Positions 1 to 4,921 of a stretch of 6,396 bases of DNA are shown here, in pieces. Below the pieces are notes generated by a model that was given only the letters and a program-made list of their open reading frames with translations, made no database searches and was not told the DNA's origin. Each line of letters begins with the position of its first letter. Position 1 is the stretch's first letter. The stretch lies in the NCBI GenBank assembly GCA_016235225.1, contig JACRLS010000122.1:1-6396 (forward strand), written 5' to 3'. The stretch is from Nitrospirota bacterium (lineage in GTDB: Bacteria; Nitrospirota; Nitrospiria; Nitrospirales; Nitrospiraceae). A program made the position numbers and the translations under genes.

Positions 1-119
1 AGTGTCCTCGGCCTGAGGAGGAACGATACATTGGGGTTTCGCTTGGCCAGGTGCGCGCCGAAAAACCCGCCGACCGAGCCGGCGCCGACCATGAGAACTT
101 GTTTGGGAGTCCAGTCCAT
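1..119 (-). CDS. panE: 2-dehydropantoate 2-reductase, N-terminal fragment (ketopantoate reductase)
   Basis: Partial gene: only the first 39 codons lie in the window and the rest continues past base 1. The translation begins MDWTPKQVLMVGAGSVGG and continues FFGAHLAKRN. The GAGSVGGFFGAHLAK segment (residues 13-26) is the glycine-rich Rossmann loop typical of the PanE/ApbA family, placed right after the first beta strand as expected. Known family role: cytoplasmic NADPH-dependent reduction of ketopantoate to pantoate in pantothenate/CoA synthesis. The ATG at 119 is supported by a good Shine-Dalgarno GGAGG (129-125) with 5-nt spacing. It is divergent from the sirtuin gene. The catalytic lysine and C-terminal domain are outside the window, so another member of the ketopantoate-reductase-like family cannot be excluded. 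Confidence 0.85.
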   Translation of the reverse strand, partial: MDWTPKQVLMVGAGSVGGFFGAHLAKRNPNVSFLLRPRT

Positions 120-142
120 TCCAACCTCCACAAGGCTGCGGT

Positions 143-170
143 ACTATAGCACGCCTCCTCGTAGTGAAAA
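143..170 (-). promoter_or_regulatory. candidate extended -10 promoter for panE
   Basis: On the minus strand the element reads GTGC followed by TATAGT (148-143), a 5/6 match to the sigma-70 -10 box preceded by the TGn extension. A weak -35, TTTTCA (170-165), sits 16 nt upstream. Transcription would start near 136, giving a leader of about 17 nt that still includes the panE Shine-Dalgarno. The element overlaps the 5' end of the divergent sirtuin gene. Prediction from sequence only. Confidence 0.4.
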
Positions 171-181
171 AGGAGCGCCGC

Positions 182-907
182 GTGCCGGAACGAACGCCCA
201 TCGCCGAAGTCAAAGCCAGGCTCGAACGAGCCAAATCTGTGACCGTTCTCACCGGCGCGGGCATCTCCGCCGACAGCGGCGTGGCGACGTTCCGCGGCGC
301 CGACGGGCTCTGGCGCAATTTCAGGGCCGAGGACCTGGCCACGCCGGAGGCCTTTGCGCGTGACCCGCGCCTCGTTTGGGAGTGGTACAACTGGCGCCGC
401 GAACTGATTGCGACCAAGAGACCCAACCCGGCCCATCACGCACTGGTGGAGATGGAGAAGCGCGGCCGGCGCTTCTGGCTCATCACGCAGAACGTGGACG
501 GACTCCACCGCGCTGCGGGCTCGGAACAGCTCTCTGAGATTCACGGCAATATCTGGAGGGTGCGGTGTACCCGCTGCGGACAGATCAGCGAGAATCGGCA
601 GGTTCCCATTCCAATCCTGCCGAGCTGCTCGGTCTGCCAAGGACTCCTGCGTCCGCACATCGTCTGGTTCGGAGAATCCCTCGCGCAACGAGATCTGGAA
701 CAGAGTTACGCCGCACTGGAGTCGTGCGAGGTGATGCTGATCATCGGCACATCTGGCGTGGTGTATCCGGCTGCGTCCTTCGCACCGGTCGCCAAGCAGG
801 CCGGTGCCTTCGTGGCAGAAGTGAACCTCGATCCGACTCCGAATTCCGATCTGATGGATGTCTCCATCCGCGGGCGGGCGAGCGAAACGGTTCCGCTCTT
901 ACTCTGA
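182..907 (+). CDS. cobB: NAD-dependent protein deacylase, sirtuin (SIRT5/CobB-like, class III)
   Basis: Sirtuin that removes acyl groups from lysines while consuming NAD+, releasing nicotinamide and O-acyl-ADP-ribose; cytoplasmic. With residues numbered from the alternative GTG at 164, the motifs run in order: NAD-binding GAGISADSGVATFRG (31-45), TQNVDGLH (108-115), catalytic HG (His127), zinc pairs CTRC (135-138) and CSVC (155-158), GTS (195-197), and EVNLD (219-223). The WYNWRRE segment gives the Y-x-x-R pair (Tyr75, Arg78) that in SIRT5 and CobB binds the carboxylate of succyl- or malonyl-lysine, so desuccinylase/demalonylase activity is plausible. Start: GTG 182 is preferred because AGGAG (171-175) lies 6 nt upstream, giving 241 aa; GTG 164 would give 247 aa but has no Shine-Dalgarno. 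The gene stands alone between a divergent and a convergent neighbour. All key residues are present. Confidence 0.93.
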   Translation: MPERTPIAEVKARLERAKSVTVLTGAGISADSGVATFRGADGLWRNFRAEDLATPEAFARDPRLVWEWYNWRRELIATKRPNPAHHALVEMEKRGRRFWLITQNVDGLHRAAGSEQLSEIHGNIWRVRCTRCGQISENRQVPIPILPSCSVCQGLLRPHIVWFGESLAQRDLEQSYAALESCEVMLIIGTSGVVYPAASFAPVAKQAGAFVAEVNLDPTPNSDLMDVSIRGRASETVPLLL

Positions 908-925
908 GGACAACCACGATTCGGC

Positions 926-954
926 AGGACTCTCGACTATGCGGCTTGAGTCCT
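926..954. terminator. weak stem-loop between convergent genes (possible terminator)
   Basis: AGGACTC (926-932) and GAGTCCT (948-954) can form a 7-bp stem around a 15-nt loop. The structure spans the stop codon of the ATP-grasp gene (939-937) and lies just after the sirtuin stop (907), so it could serve both convergent transcripts. There is no T-run on either strand, so it does not meet the usual intrinsic-terminator pattern. Confidence 0.25.
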
Positions 955-1959
955 TCTCCACTGAAGTCCCATCTCGACCGCGCGCTGGATGAGCTCCGCG
1001 TAGGGCATACCGGCCCGCTTGGCCGAGTCGGCAAAGTCTTCGTCGCGGGCGATCTGCGGATTCGGATTGGCTTCCAGCACGAACACGTTCCCGTCTTGAT
1101 CCATCCGGAAATCGATCCGGGCATAGCCGTTCAGCCCCAAGATGCCGTAGGCCTGCTTGGCGAGCTGCCGGATTCTCGCCGCCTGGAACTCGGACAGGTC
1201 GCCGGCCTCCCGGGAGGTGATGCCATACTTGTCCTGATACTTCAGGCTCCACTTGACCCGCTCCGTCGCAATTCGCCGGGCATCTTCAGGCATGTTGCGG
1301 AAATCCATCTCCCAGATGGGGAGCACGGTCAGCTGACTGTTGCCCAGCACGCCGACATAAAACTCCCGGCCGTCGATGAATTGCTCGATCAGCGCATCGG
1401 TTCCCACACTGGCATGGACGAAGCCCACCCGCTCGCGCAACTTTCTCTCCTCCATCACAATCGACGCTTGGGAGATGCCGAGGGACGCTTCTTCTGAGAC
1501 GGATTTGACGATCAGCGGGAATCCCAGCCCTTTCGGCCGTCGCACCGGACGCCCGAGAGGACACACCGAAAAAGCGGGGACCGGCACATGGTGGAACGCG
1601 AGGAGTTTCTTGGTCAAGCTCTTGTCCCGGGCCAGCATCAAGCCCCGCGGATTGCACCCCGTGTACGGAACGCCCAGCAACTCCAAGTACGACACGACGT
1701 GTTGATCGTAGGTCGCGCGTCCGTCGAACTCCTCCAGCAGATTGAAGACGATGTCGGGCTTCCACTGTTCCACGGCGGCCAGGAGCACGCCGAGATCACG
1801 TCGCACGCCCAGCGGATTGACCTCATGACCAAGTTCCCGAAGTGTGGTCACCACGTCGTACTCGGTCTTCCATTCGGCGGTCCGCGGATTGCCTCCGGTG
1901 AGCCGCACCGGGGGCACCAAGTCTTCATGCATGATGGCAAGCACGCGCAGGCGTTTCAT
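937..1959 (-). CDS. ATP-grasp ligase, D-alanine--D-alanine-ligase-like, uncharacterised substrate
   Basis: A 340-aa ATP-grasp protein that probably uses ATP to form an acyl-phosphate and then an amide or peptide bond. Visible Ddl-like segments: VFNLLEEFDG (71-80), YTGCNPRGLMLARDKSLTKK (99-118), PLIVKSVSEEASLGIS (148-163, the ATP-binding strand and loop), IEQFIDGREFYVGVLGN (191-207), RIDFRMD (281-287), and VLEANPNP (294-301). Asp283, Glu296 and Asn298 are in the positions of Mg-ATP ligands. The length is close to that of Ddl (about 300-350). It departs from true Ddl in two places: the Gly/Ser-rich loop is replaced by EEASLGIS, and the end motif is NPNPQIARDEDF rather than the Ddl-type NTxPG. 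A D-Ala-D-Ala role is therefore doubtful. Start ATG 1959 overlaps the TGA of the upstream peptidase gene (ATGA). Reading further upstream in this frame only runs into the peptidase gene. A G-rich GGGTGG lies close upstream. Translational coupling is likely. Confidence 0.85.
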   Translation of the reverse strand: MKRLRVLAIMHEDLVPPVRLTGGNPRTAEWKTEYDVVTTLRELGHEVNPLGVRRDLGVLLAAVEQWKPDIVFNLLEEFDGRATYDQHVVSYLELLGVPYTGCNPRGLMLARDKSLTKKLLAFHHVPVPAFSVCPLGRPVRRPKGLGFPLIVKSVSEEASLGISQASIVMEERKLRERVGFVHASVGTDALIEQFIDGREFYVGVLGNSQLTVLPIWEMDFRNMPEDARRIATERVKWSLKYQDKYGITSREAGDLSEFQAARIRQLAKQAYGILGLNGYARIDFRMDQDGNVFVLEANPNPQIARDEDFADSAKRAGMPYAELIQRAVEMGLQWRRTQAA

Positions 1960-3026
1960 AGCGCCACCCGATGTCGCCCGCTGTGGAGATAGTTCATCGT
2001 TTGGACGGTCAGGAGAATCGTAAACTCCAGCTTGGTCTGACTCTCCGAGGCCGTGAGCCGGAGTTTCAATTCCCGGCACCGGACGATCATGTTCTGAAGC
2101 ACCTGATCGATCGTGTACTGATACTCGCCGGTCCAGTTTGCCACCTTCCGGCGAACGTCTCGACGGATCTGCATCAAGAAGCTCGCAGCCGTGGGGTTCC
2201 CGGCATGGTCCCGCGCATCCGAAAACAACCGCCGCAGATCGGGATCGTAGAAATGAGGGTGCGTGACGCCGTAGTGTCGGCGTTTCCGCTCGTAGTGTTT
2301 GCGGAGCGTCCGCCGGAGGTCCGGAAGCGGGTCCACCTCCTCTTTGGTCGTCACGCGCGGCCGTGCCCCGGCCAACTCCCTCATCAGACCGTCCATGTAT
2401 TCGAGTTTGCGCAGCGCCGGCCAGCCGACATACCGCTCCCGCCAGCGCGACTCCGGATCCAGCCACACAGCGAAGGTTTCTGCGAAATCCTCGTCGGGGT
2501 GGCTTTGCGCGTACCACATATCCAAATGTTGGACAAAGCTCTTGCTGTAGGGTTTCGGCGTGTAATATTCCGGATAGGCCTCGGACGTCCGACCGAACAG
2601 TTGGCGACGTCGGCGCCGGGACCGAAGCCGATAGGCATTTTCAATCGCGTGGCCGGTCTCGTGGCGGAGGATGCGCATGCACCACTCGGGGGTGCCGCCC
2701 TCCACTTCCAACATCTGGGTCAGTTCCAGACGGGCCAGGCGAGGATGCACCATGTAGAAGGGTACCGCGATCCCCGGCACCCCGTCCGGACAAAACCACT
2801 CATTGGAAAGCCAGAAGTGCGGACGAAAGAGAAGGCGGTGGTATTCCAGTTCGTGATAGAGGTGAATGATTCGGTCCGCGAGCGGACTGCCCTCGATCTT
2901 CAGCGGCAGGTCACAGAGCCGGACGTCCAGTAACCGTTCATCCGACCAGGCCGGCCAGGCCCCGCCGGGAACCAGGGTAGATTGGACCGATGGTGGTCGT
3001 CGCTTTGACTGTAGTGCAAGGCCCAT
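1956..3026 (-). CDS. putative zinc metallopeptidase (HExxH zincin)
   Basis: A 356-aa protein with a clear zincin signature, HETGH (His122, Glu123, His126), within RILRHETGHAIENAY. The second conserved block, SHPDEDFAETFAVWLDP (175-191), supplies the likely third zinc ligand: Glu179, with Glu183 in an ExxxE arrangement resembling the gluzincin ExxxD. This layout matches proteins usually named putative zinc-binding metallopeptidase; the exact family assignment is from memory. No signal peptide or membrane segment is visible, so it is probably cytoplasmic. The C-terminal third (about 230-350) is rich in Arg/Lys and helical, with no motif I recognise. ATG 3026 has no Shine-Dalgarno at normal distance; a GGGGG run lies about 18 nt upstream. 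No other in-frame start is plausible. It is the first gene of a two-gene cassette with the overlapping ATP-grasp ligase. Substrate unknown. Confidence 0.8.
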   Translation of the reverse strand: MGLALQSKRRPPSVQSTLVPGGAWPAWSDERLLDVRLCDLPLKIEGSPLADRIIHLYHELEYHRLLFRPHFWLSNEWFCPDGVPGIAVPFYMVHPRLARLELTQMLEVEGGTPEWCMRILRHETGHAIENAYRLRSRRRRRQLFGRTSEAYPEYYTPKPYSKSFVQHLDMWYAQSHPDEDFAETFAVWLDPESRWRERYVGWPALRKLEYMDGLMRELAGARPRVTTKEEVDPLPDLRRTLRKHYERKRRHYGVTHPHFYDPDLRRLFSDARDHAGNPTAASFLMQIRRDVRRKVANWTGEYQYTIDQVLQNMIVRCRELKLRLTASESQTKLEFTILLTVQTMNYLHSGRHRVAL

Positions 3027-3173
3027 CGTGAGCGAACCGGTACGCCCCCTGCCATCATGGAGTATCGCTAACCCATCAACTAATCTCGGAATGTCGTGCG
3101 GGAAATTGAGACGGGACCGCGTGCCGGAACCCGACTGGAGTCAGAATGAGTCACATCTGCGACGAACGACACC
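3027..3173. promoter_or_regulatory. 147-nt intergenic leader upstream of the peptidase/ATP-grasp cassette
   Basis: This gap separates the HAD gene stop from the peptidase start on the minus strand, so it must hold the cassette promoter unless the HAD gene is co-transcribed. A minus-strand GATACT (4/6 to TATAAT) lies near 3067-3062 without a convincing -35. Two copies of GAGTCA (3138-3143 and 3148-3153) are spaced exactly 10 bp, about one helical turn, and could be half-sites for a regulator. No intrinsic terminator with a T-run is visible. Assignment as regulatory is inference from position. Confidence 0.3.
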
Positions 3174-3902
3174 CTACAGAGAGGTGAGGAGTGACGGAAG
3201 CGGTTCCAAGGAGGGGATGGATCGGATTGTCGGCGAAGCAGGCTTCGAGGAGCTCTGCCCGTCTCGATCGACCCAAATACCGGTCAATCCGGCGGCGCGG
3301 GCCCCTTCAACGTCTTCCCGGATGCTGTCGCCGACGTGGAGACTTTCCTCCGGGTCGGCGGCATGCTCTTCGAGCGCGTGCTGGAAAATCTTCGGCGCCG
3401 GTTTTGCCGACTGCGCCAGGCTTGAGATCGTCACTGTGTCAAAGAGCTCGGCCAGACCTAATCCCCTCAGCAGTCCGAAGAGGCGCGTATCGAAGTTCGA
3501 CACGATGCCGAGCTCGATCCCCTGTCGTTTGAGTGTTTGGAGCGTGCCCAGGGTCTCGGGATAGAGCGCCCACAGCTCCGGGCGAGAAAAGGCTTCAAAC
3601 ACCTCGTCGAAGTACTCATCGAACCCCTCAAACATGCCGACCCGGTAGAACACATTGTGGACGAGATCGAACCACCAGAGTCGCTCGCAGCGTTTGATCT
3701 CCGCCGCATCCCGAACCGCGAACACGGGAGGAGGCGCATCCTCGAACGCCCGCTGAAAAGCCGCATTGAGCGATTCCAGCATCGCCCCTGTTCGCTTGAC
3801 GCCATATTTCTCCGCATGACGGAGATAGGTCTCGCCCACAGACCCCTTCACATGAAAGAGGGTCCCGGCTGCGTCAAAGAAGACAACTTTGATTCGAGGC
3901 AT
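3174..3902 (-). CDS. HAD-superfamily hydrolase, subfamily IA, with atypical motif I
   Basis: A 242-aa haloacid-dehalogenase-fold protein. Motif I is FFDAAGTL with nucleophile Asp10; motif II is IVSNFD (Ser135); motif III is Lys167 in AKPAPKIF; motif IV is HVGDSIREDVEGA (Asp192, Asp197). A helical cap of about 110 residues between motifs I and II fits subfamily IA. The residue two after the nucleophile is Ala12, where HAD phosphatases carry the general acid/base Asp. The same change occurs in phosphonoacetaldehyde hydrolase (DWAGT) and in REG-2/HDHD3-type proteins, so simple phosphatase activity cannot be assumed. The last about 25 residues form a Ser/Pro-rich tail beyond the domain. ATG 3902 is the natural start, as MPRIKVVFFD begins the first strand, but its upstream sequence is pyrimidine-rich with no Shine-Dalgarno. 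Substrate unknown. Confidence 0.88.
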   Translation of the reverse strand: MPRIKVVFFDAAGTLFHVKGSVGETYLRHAEKYGVKRTGAMLESLNAAFQRAFEDAPPPVFAVRDAAEIKRCERLWWFDLVHNVFYRVGMFEGFDEYFDEVFEAFSRPELWALYPETLGTLQTLKRQGIELGIVSNFDTRLFGLLRGLGLAELFDTVTISSLAQSAKPAPKIFQHALEEHAADPEESLHVGDSIREDVEGARAAGLTGIWVDRDGQSSSKPASPTIRSIPSLEPLPSLLTSL

Positions 3903-3928
3903 GGGGGAAAGTGGTATGAGAGAAAAAA

Positions 3929-4053
3929 GTGGTCGGGGGTCAGAGGTCCGTGGTCAGTGAAGAGGGACCGAACCCCTCACTCACCACGAACCCCTCGCCA
4001 CTAACCACGCCTCTGCGCTCCTCACTGATCACTGTCCACTGAACACCGACCAC
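3929..4053. repeat. cluster of degenerate GTGGTCAGTGA-type direct and inverted repeats
   Basis: Two 36-nt arms, 3929-3964 and 4018-4053, are inverted copies matching at 29 of 36 positions by hand alignment; both begin with GTGGTCGG on their own strand. Between them lie two abutting direct units, 3970-3987 and 3988-4008. Both start GAACCCCTC and end ACTCACCAC or ACTAACCAC, differing by a 3-nt insertion and one base. A short hairpin GAGGG/CCCTC (3962-3966 with 3974-3978) sits at the junction. The cluster lies upstream of the HAD gene start and downstream of the small basic-protein gene. It has no coding signal. It could be a structured RNA leader, an extragenic repeat family or a site of slipped-strand expansion. 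Confidence 0.75.
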
Positions 4054-4200
4054 CCTGCGCGGCTTCACGTCGCAACCGTTCGATCCCCTCTCGACAAGAG
4101 CCCAAGGGAAGCCACCGGCAGTTTCCGCAGCAACTGGAAGGTCGTCGCCCATGGTGTCGGTCCGGATGCGCAGGTGGATGTCCTGCTCGGGTCGAGACGA
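4054..4200. other. intergenic stretch with no supported gene
   Basis: Together with the repeat cluster, this forms about 300 nt between the HAD gene start and the stop of the small basic-protein gene. No tRNA, terminator with T-run or coding region with a ribosome binding site was found. An open minus-strand frame beginning at ATG 4152 runs straight through the repeats and is not credible. The promoter of the HAD gene should lie here or inside the repeats, but I could not identify it. Confidence 0.5.
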
Positions 4201-4326
4201 CTACTTGCGTTTGGACTTGGCGGCGTGAGCCTGTTGGCGGCGGGCTCTCGCGAGTCCTTTCACGCGTTTGATGTTCTTCCGATGCTTCTTCCGAGTTTTC
4301 TTATCCTTCAACCGTCCACGTGCCAT
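4201..4326 (-). CDS. small, strongly basic 41-residue protein, uncharacterised
   Basis: The translation begins MARGRLKDKKTRKKHRKN, continues IKRVKGLARARRQQAHAA and ends KSKRK followed by TAG. It has 11 Lys, 9 Arg and 2 His but only one acidic residue (Asp8), no Cys and no aromatic residues. Such a composition suggests binding to rRNA, other RNA or DNA. It resembles in style the tiny ribosome-associated proteins (bTHX, bL38/COX24-like), but I see no clear family motif and assign none. Start ATG 4326 has GAGAGGAG upstream, with the AGGAG core at 4342-4338 and 11-nt spacing, and a candidate promoter further upstream. It is divergent from the small membrane protein gene. The ribosome binding site, promoter and lack of internal stops favour a real gene; chance cannot be ruled out at this length. 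Confidence 0.65.
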   Translation of the reverse strand: MARGRLKDKKTRKKHRKNIKRVKGLARARRQQAHAAKSKRK

Positions 4327-4382
4327 ACCGTTCTACGCTCCTCTCGCTAGGTCAACTGGGCCCTTCTCATGCCGAGCGGGGA

Positions 4383-4412
4383 CATATAGCACAAAGCCCT
4401 GTCCTCCGTCAC
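4383..4412 (-). promoter_or_regulatory. candidate extended -10 promoter for the small basic-protein gene
   Basis: On the minus strand GTGC is followed by TATATG (4388-4383), an extended -10 with a 4/6 core match. GTGACG (4412-4407), 4/6 to the -35 consensus, is 18 nt upstream. Transcription would start near 4376, leaving a leader of about 50 nt containing the GAGAGGAG ribosome binding site. Prediction only. Confidence 0.35.
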
Positions 4413-4502
4413 GGGCTGAGTCGCACTTACTCTGCAGATCGTGTACAACCTAGGAGCCTGCCAGAGGCTCGGGTGTCACAAAGACGATGGGGAGATGCGA
4501 CC

Positions 4503-4787
4503 GTGGAGACGATCTTCTTTGTACTGGGGGGCTTGCTCATGGGGGTTATCGTACAAGCCTGTGTCGCCGTCTTTCTTCGATGTGTGATCGTTCGGCCAGT
4601 GCCCGTCAGCCTCCCCGTCAGTCTCCTGTGGGGACTCCTGTTCTGCATTCTGACTCTCGCGATCGCGGCCGCAACTCGTCAAGTGGAGAAAACATTCTTC
4701 TATGAGGACTTCGGGCGGATCGAGCGAGCCATGTTCGCACTCCTGTGGATGGCCCCGACGGCCCTCGCACGCCTGAGGGCTAAGTAG
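4503..4787 (+). CDS. small two-helix membrane protein, uncharacterised
   Basis: A 94-aa hydrophobic protein. Probable membrane helices are residues 3-25 (TIFFVLGGLLMGVIVQACVA and on) and about 36-57 (SLPVSLLWGLLFCILTLAIA and on), joined by a short RCVIVRPVPV loop. A charged segment follows (RQVEKTFFYEDFGRIER, 59-75), then a third mildly hydrophobic stretch AMFALLWMAPTAL (76-88) and the basic tail ARLRAK. Start chosen as GTG 4503 because GGAG (4491-4494, part of GGGGAG) lies 8 nt upstream and translation then begins at the first helix. GTG 4473 with AGAGG upstream is an alternative adding 10 residues. The frame stays open further 5', but that part is Arg/Pro/Ser-rich and does not look coding. 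No family recognised; inner-membrane location is inferred. Confidence 0.65.
   Translation: METIFFVLGGLLMGVIVQACVAVFLRCVIVRPVPVSLPVSLLWGLLFCILTLAIAAATRQVEKTFFYEDFGRIERAMFALLWMAPTALARLRAK
4761..4780 (+). terminator. GC-rich stem-loop at the 3' end of the membrane protein gene
   Basis: GCCCTC (4761-4766) and GAGGGC (4775-4780) form a perfect 6-bp stem with an 8-nt loop, ending four bases before the TAG stop at 4785. No T-run follows, so it is only a weak terminator candidate and may simply reflect codons for Ala-Leu-Ala-Arg-Leu-Arg-Ala. Confidence 0.2.
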
Positions 4788-4853
4788 TTGGCTCCAGCCC
4801 GCAGATCAGCCATTCGGATGAATGTCGAGCTGGCCGGACTTTCCCTGATCGCC

Positions 4854-4882
4854 TTGCGGGGGTTCGGATCGCGTGCTACCAT
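4854..4882 (+). promoter_or_regulatory. candidate extended -10 promoter for valS
   Basis: TTGCGG (4854-4859) is followed after 17 nt by TACCAT (4877-4882), which is preceded by TGC to give an extended -10 in GTGCTACCAT. The expected start near 4889 gives a leader of about 33 nt. Spacing is ideal, though the hexamers match consensus only 3/6 and 4/6. Confidence 0.4.
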
Positions 4883-4921
4883 ACGGACCTTCTTGAGGAC
4901 GATCACCATCACACCGCTGTT

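Noticed and set aside
179..191. The 13-mer CGCGTGCCGGAAC also present near 3118-3130
   Set aside because: The match ends abruptly, one copy is inside the sirtuin gene and the other is intergenic; a single short GC-rich match is compatible with chance.
565..1497. A 310-codon plus-strand open frame bridging the sirtuin and the ATP-grasp gene
   Set aside because: It runs through sirtuin codons in another frame and then antisense to the ligase; its composition is that of a shadow frame.
937..2517. A 526-codon minus-strand reading frame that would extend the ATP-grasp protein N-terminally
   Set aside because: The extra 186 residues overlap the peptidase gene in another frame, are Arg/Gly/Ala-rich and show no domain. 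The family N-terminus MKRLRVLAIMHED starts at 1959, exactly at the ATGA overlap.
1971..2933. A 320-codon plus-strand open frame opposite the peptidase gene
   Set aside because: It is a GC-rich antisense shadow of a gene with HETGH and ExxxE motifs, with no family resemblance of its own and no supporting ribosome binding site.
3929..4053. CRISPR array or insertion-sequence remnant
   Set aside because: Units are of unequal length, abut without unique spacers and are on both strands; no transposase fragment or target duplication is visible.
3940..4152. A 70-codon minus-strand open frame over the repeat cluster
   Set aside because: Most of its C-terminal half is translated repeat (VVSGEGFVVSEGFG) and there is no ribosome binding site ahead of ATG 4152.
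4320..4502. N-terminal extension of the membrane protein from ATG 4320
   Set aside because: The 61 extra residues are Arg/Ser/Pro-rich and overlap the basic-protein start and its promoter region; GTG 4503 has a well-spaced GGAG and begins at the first helix.
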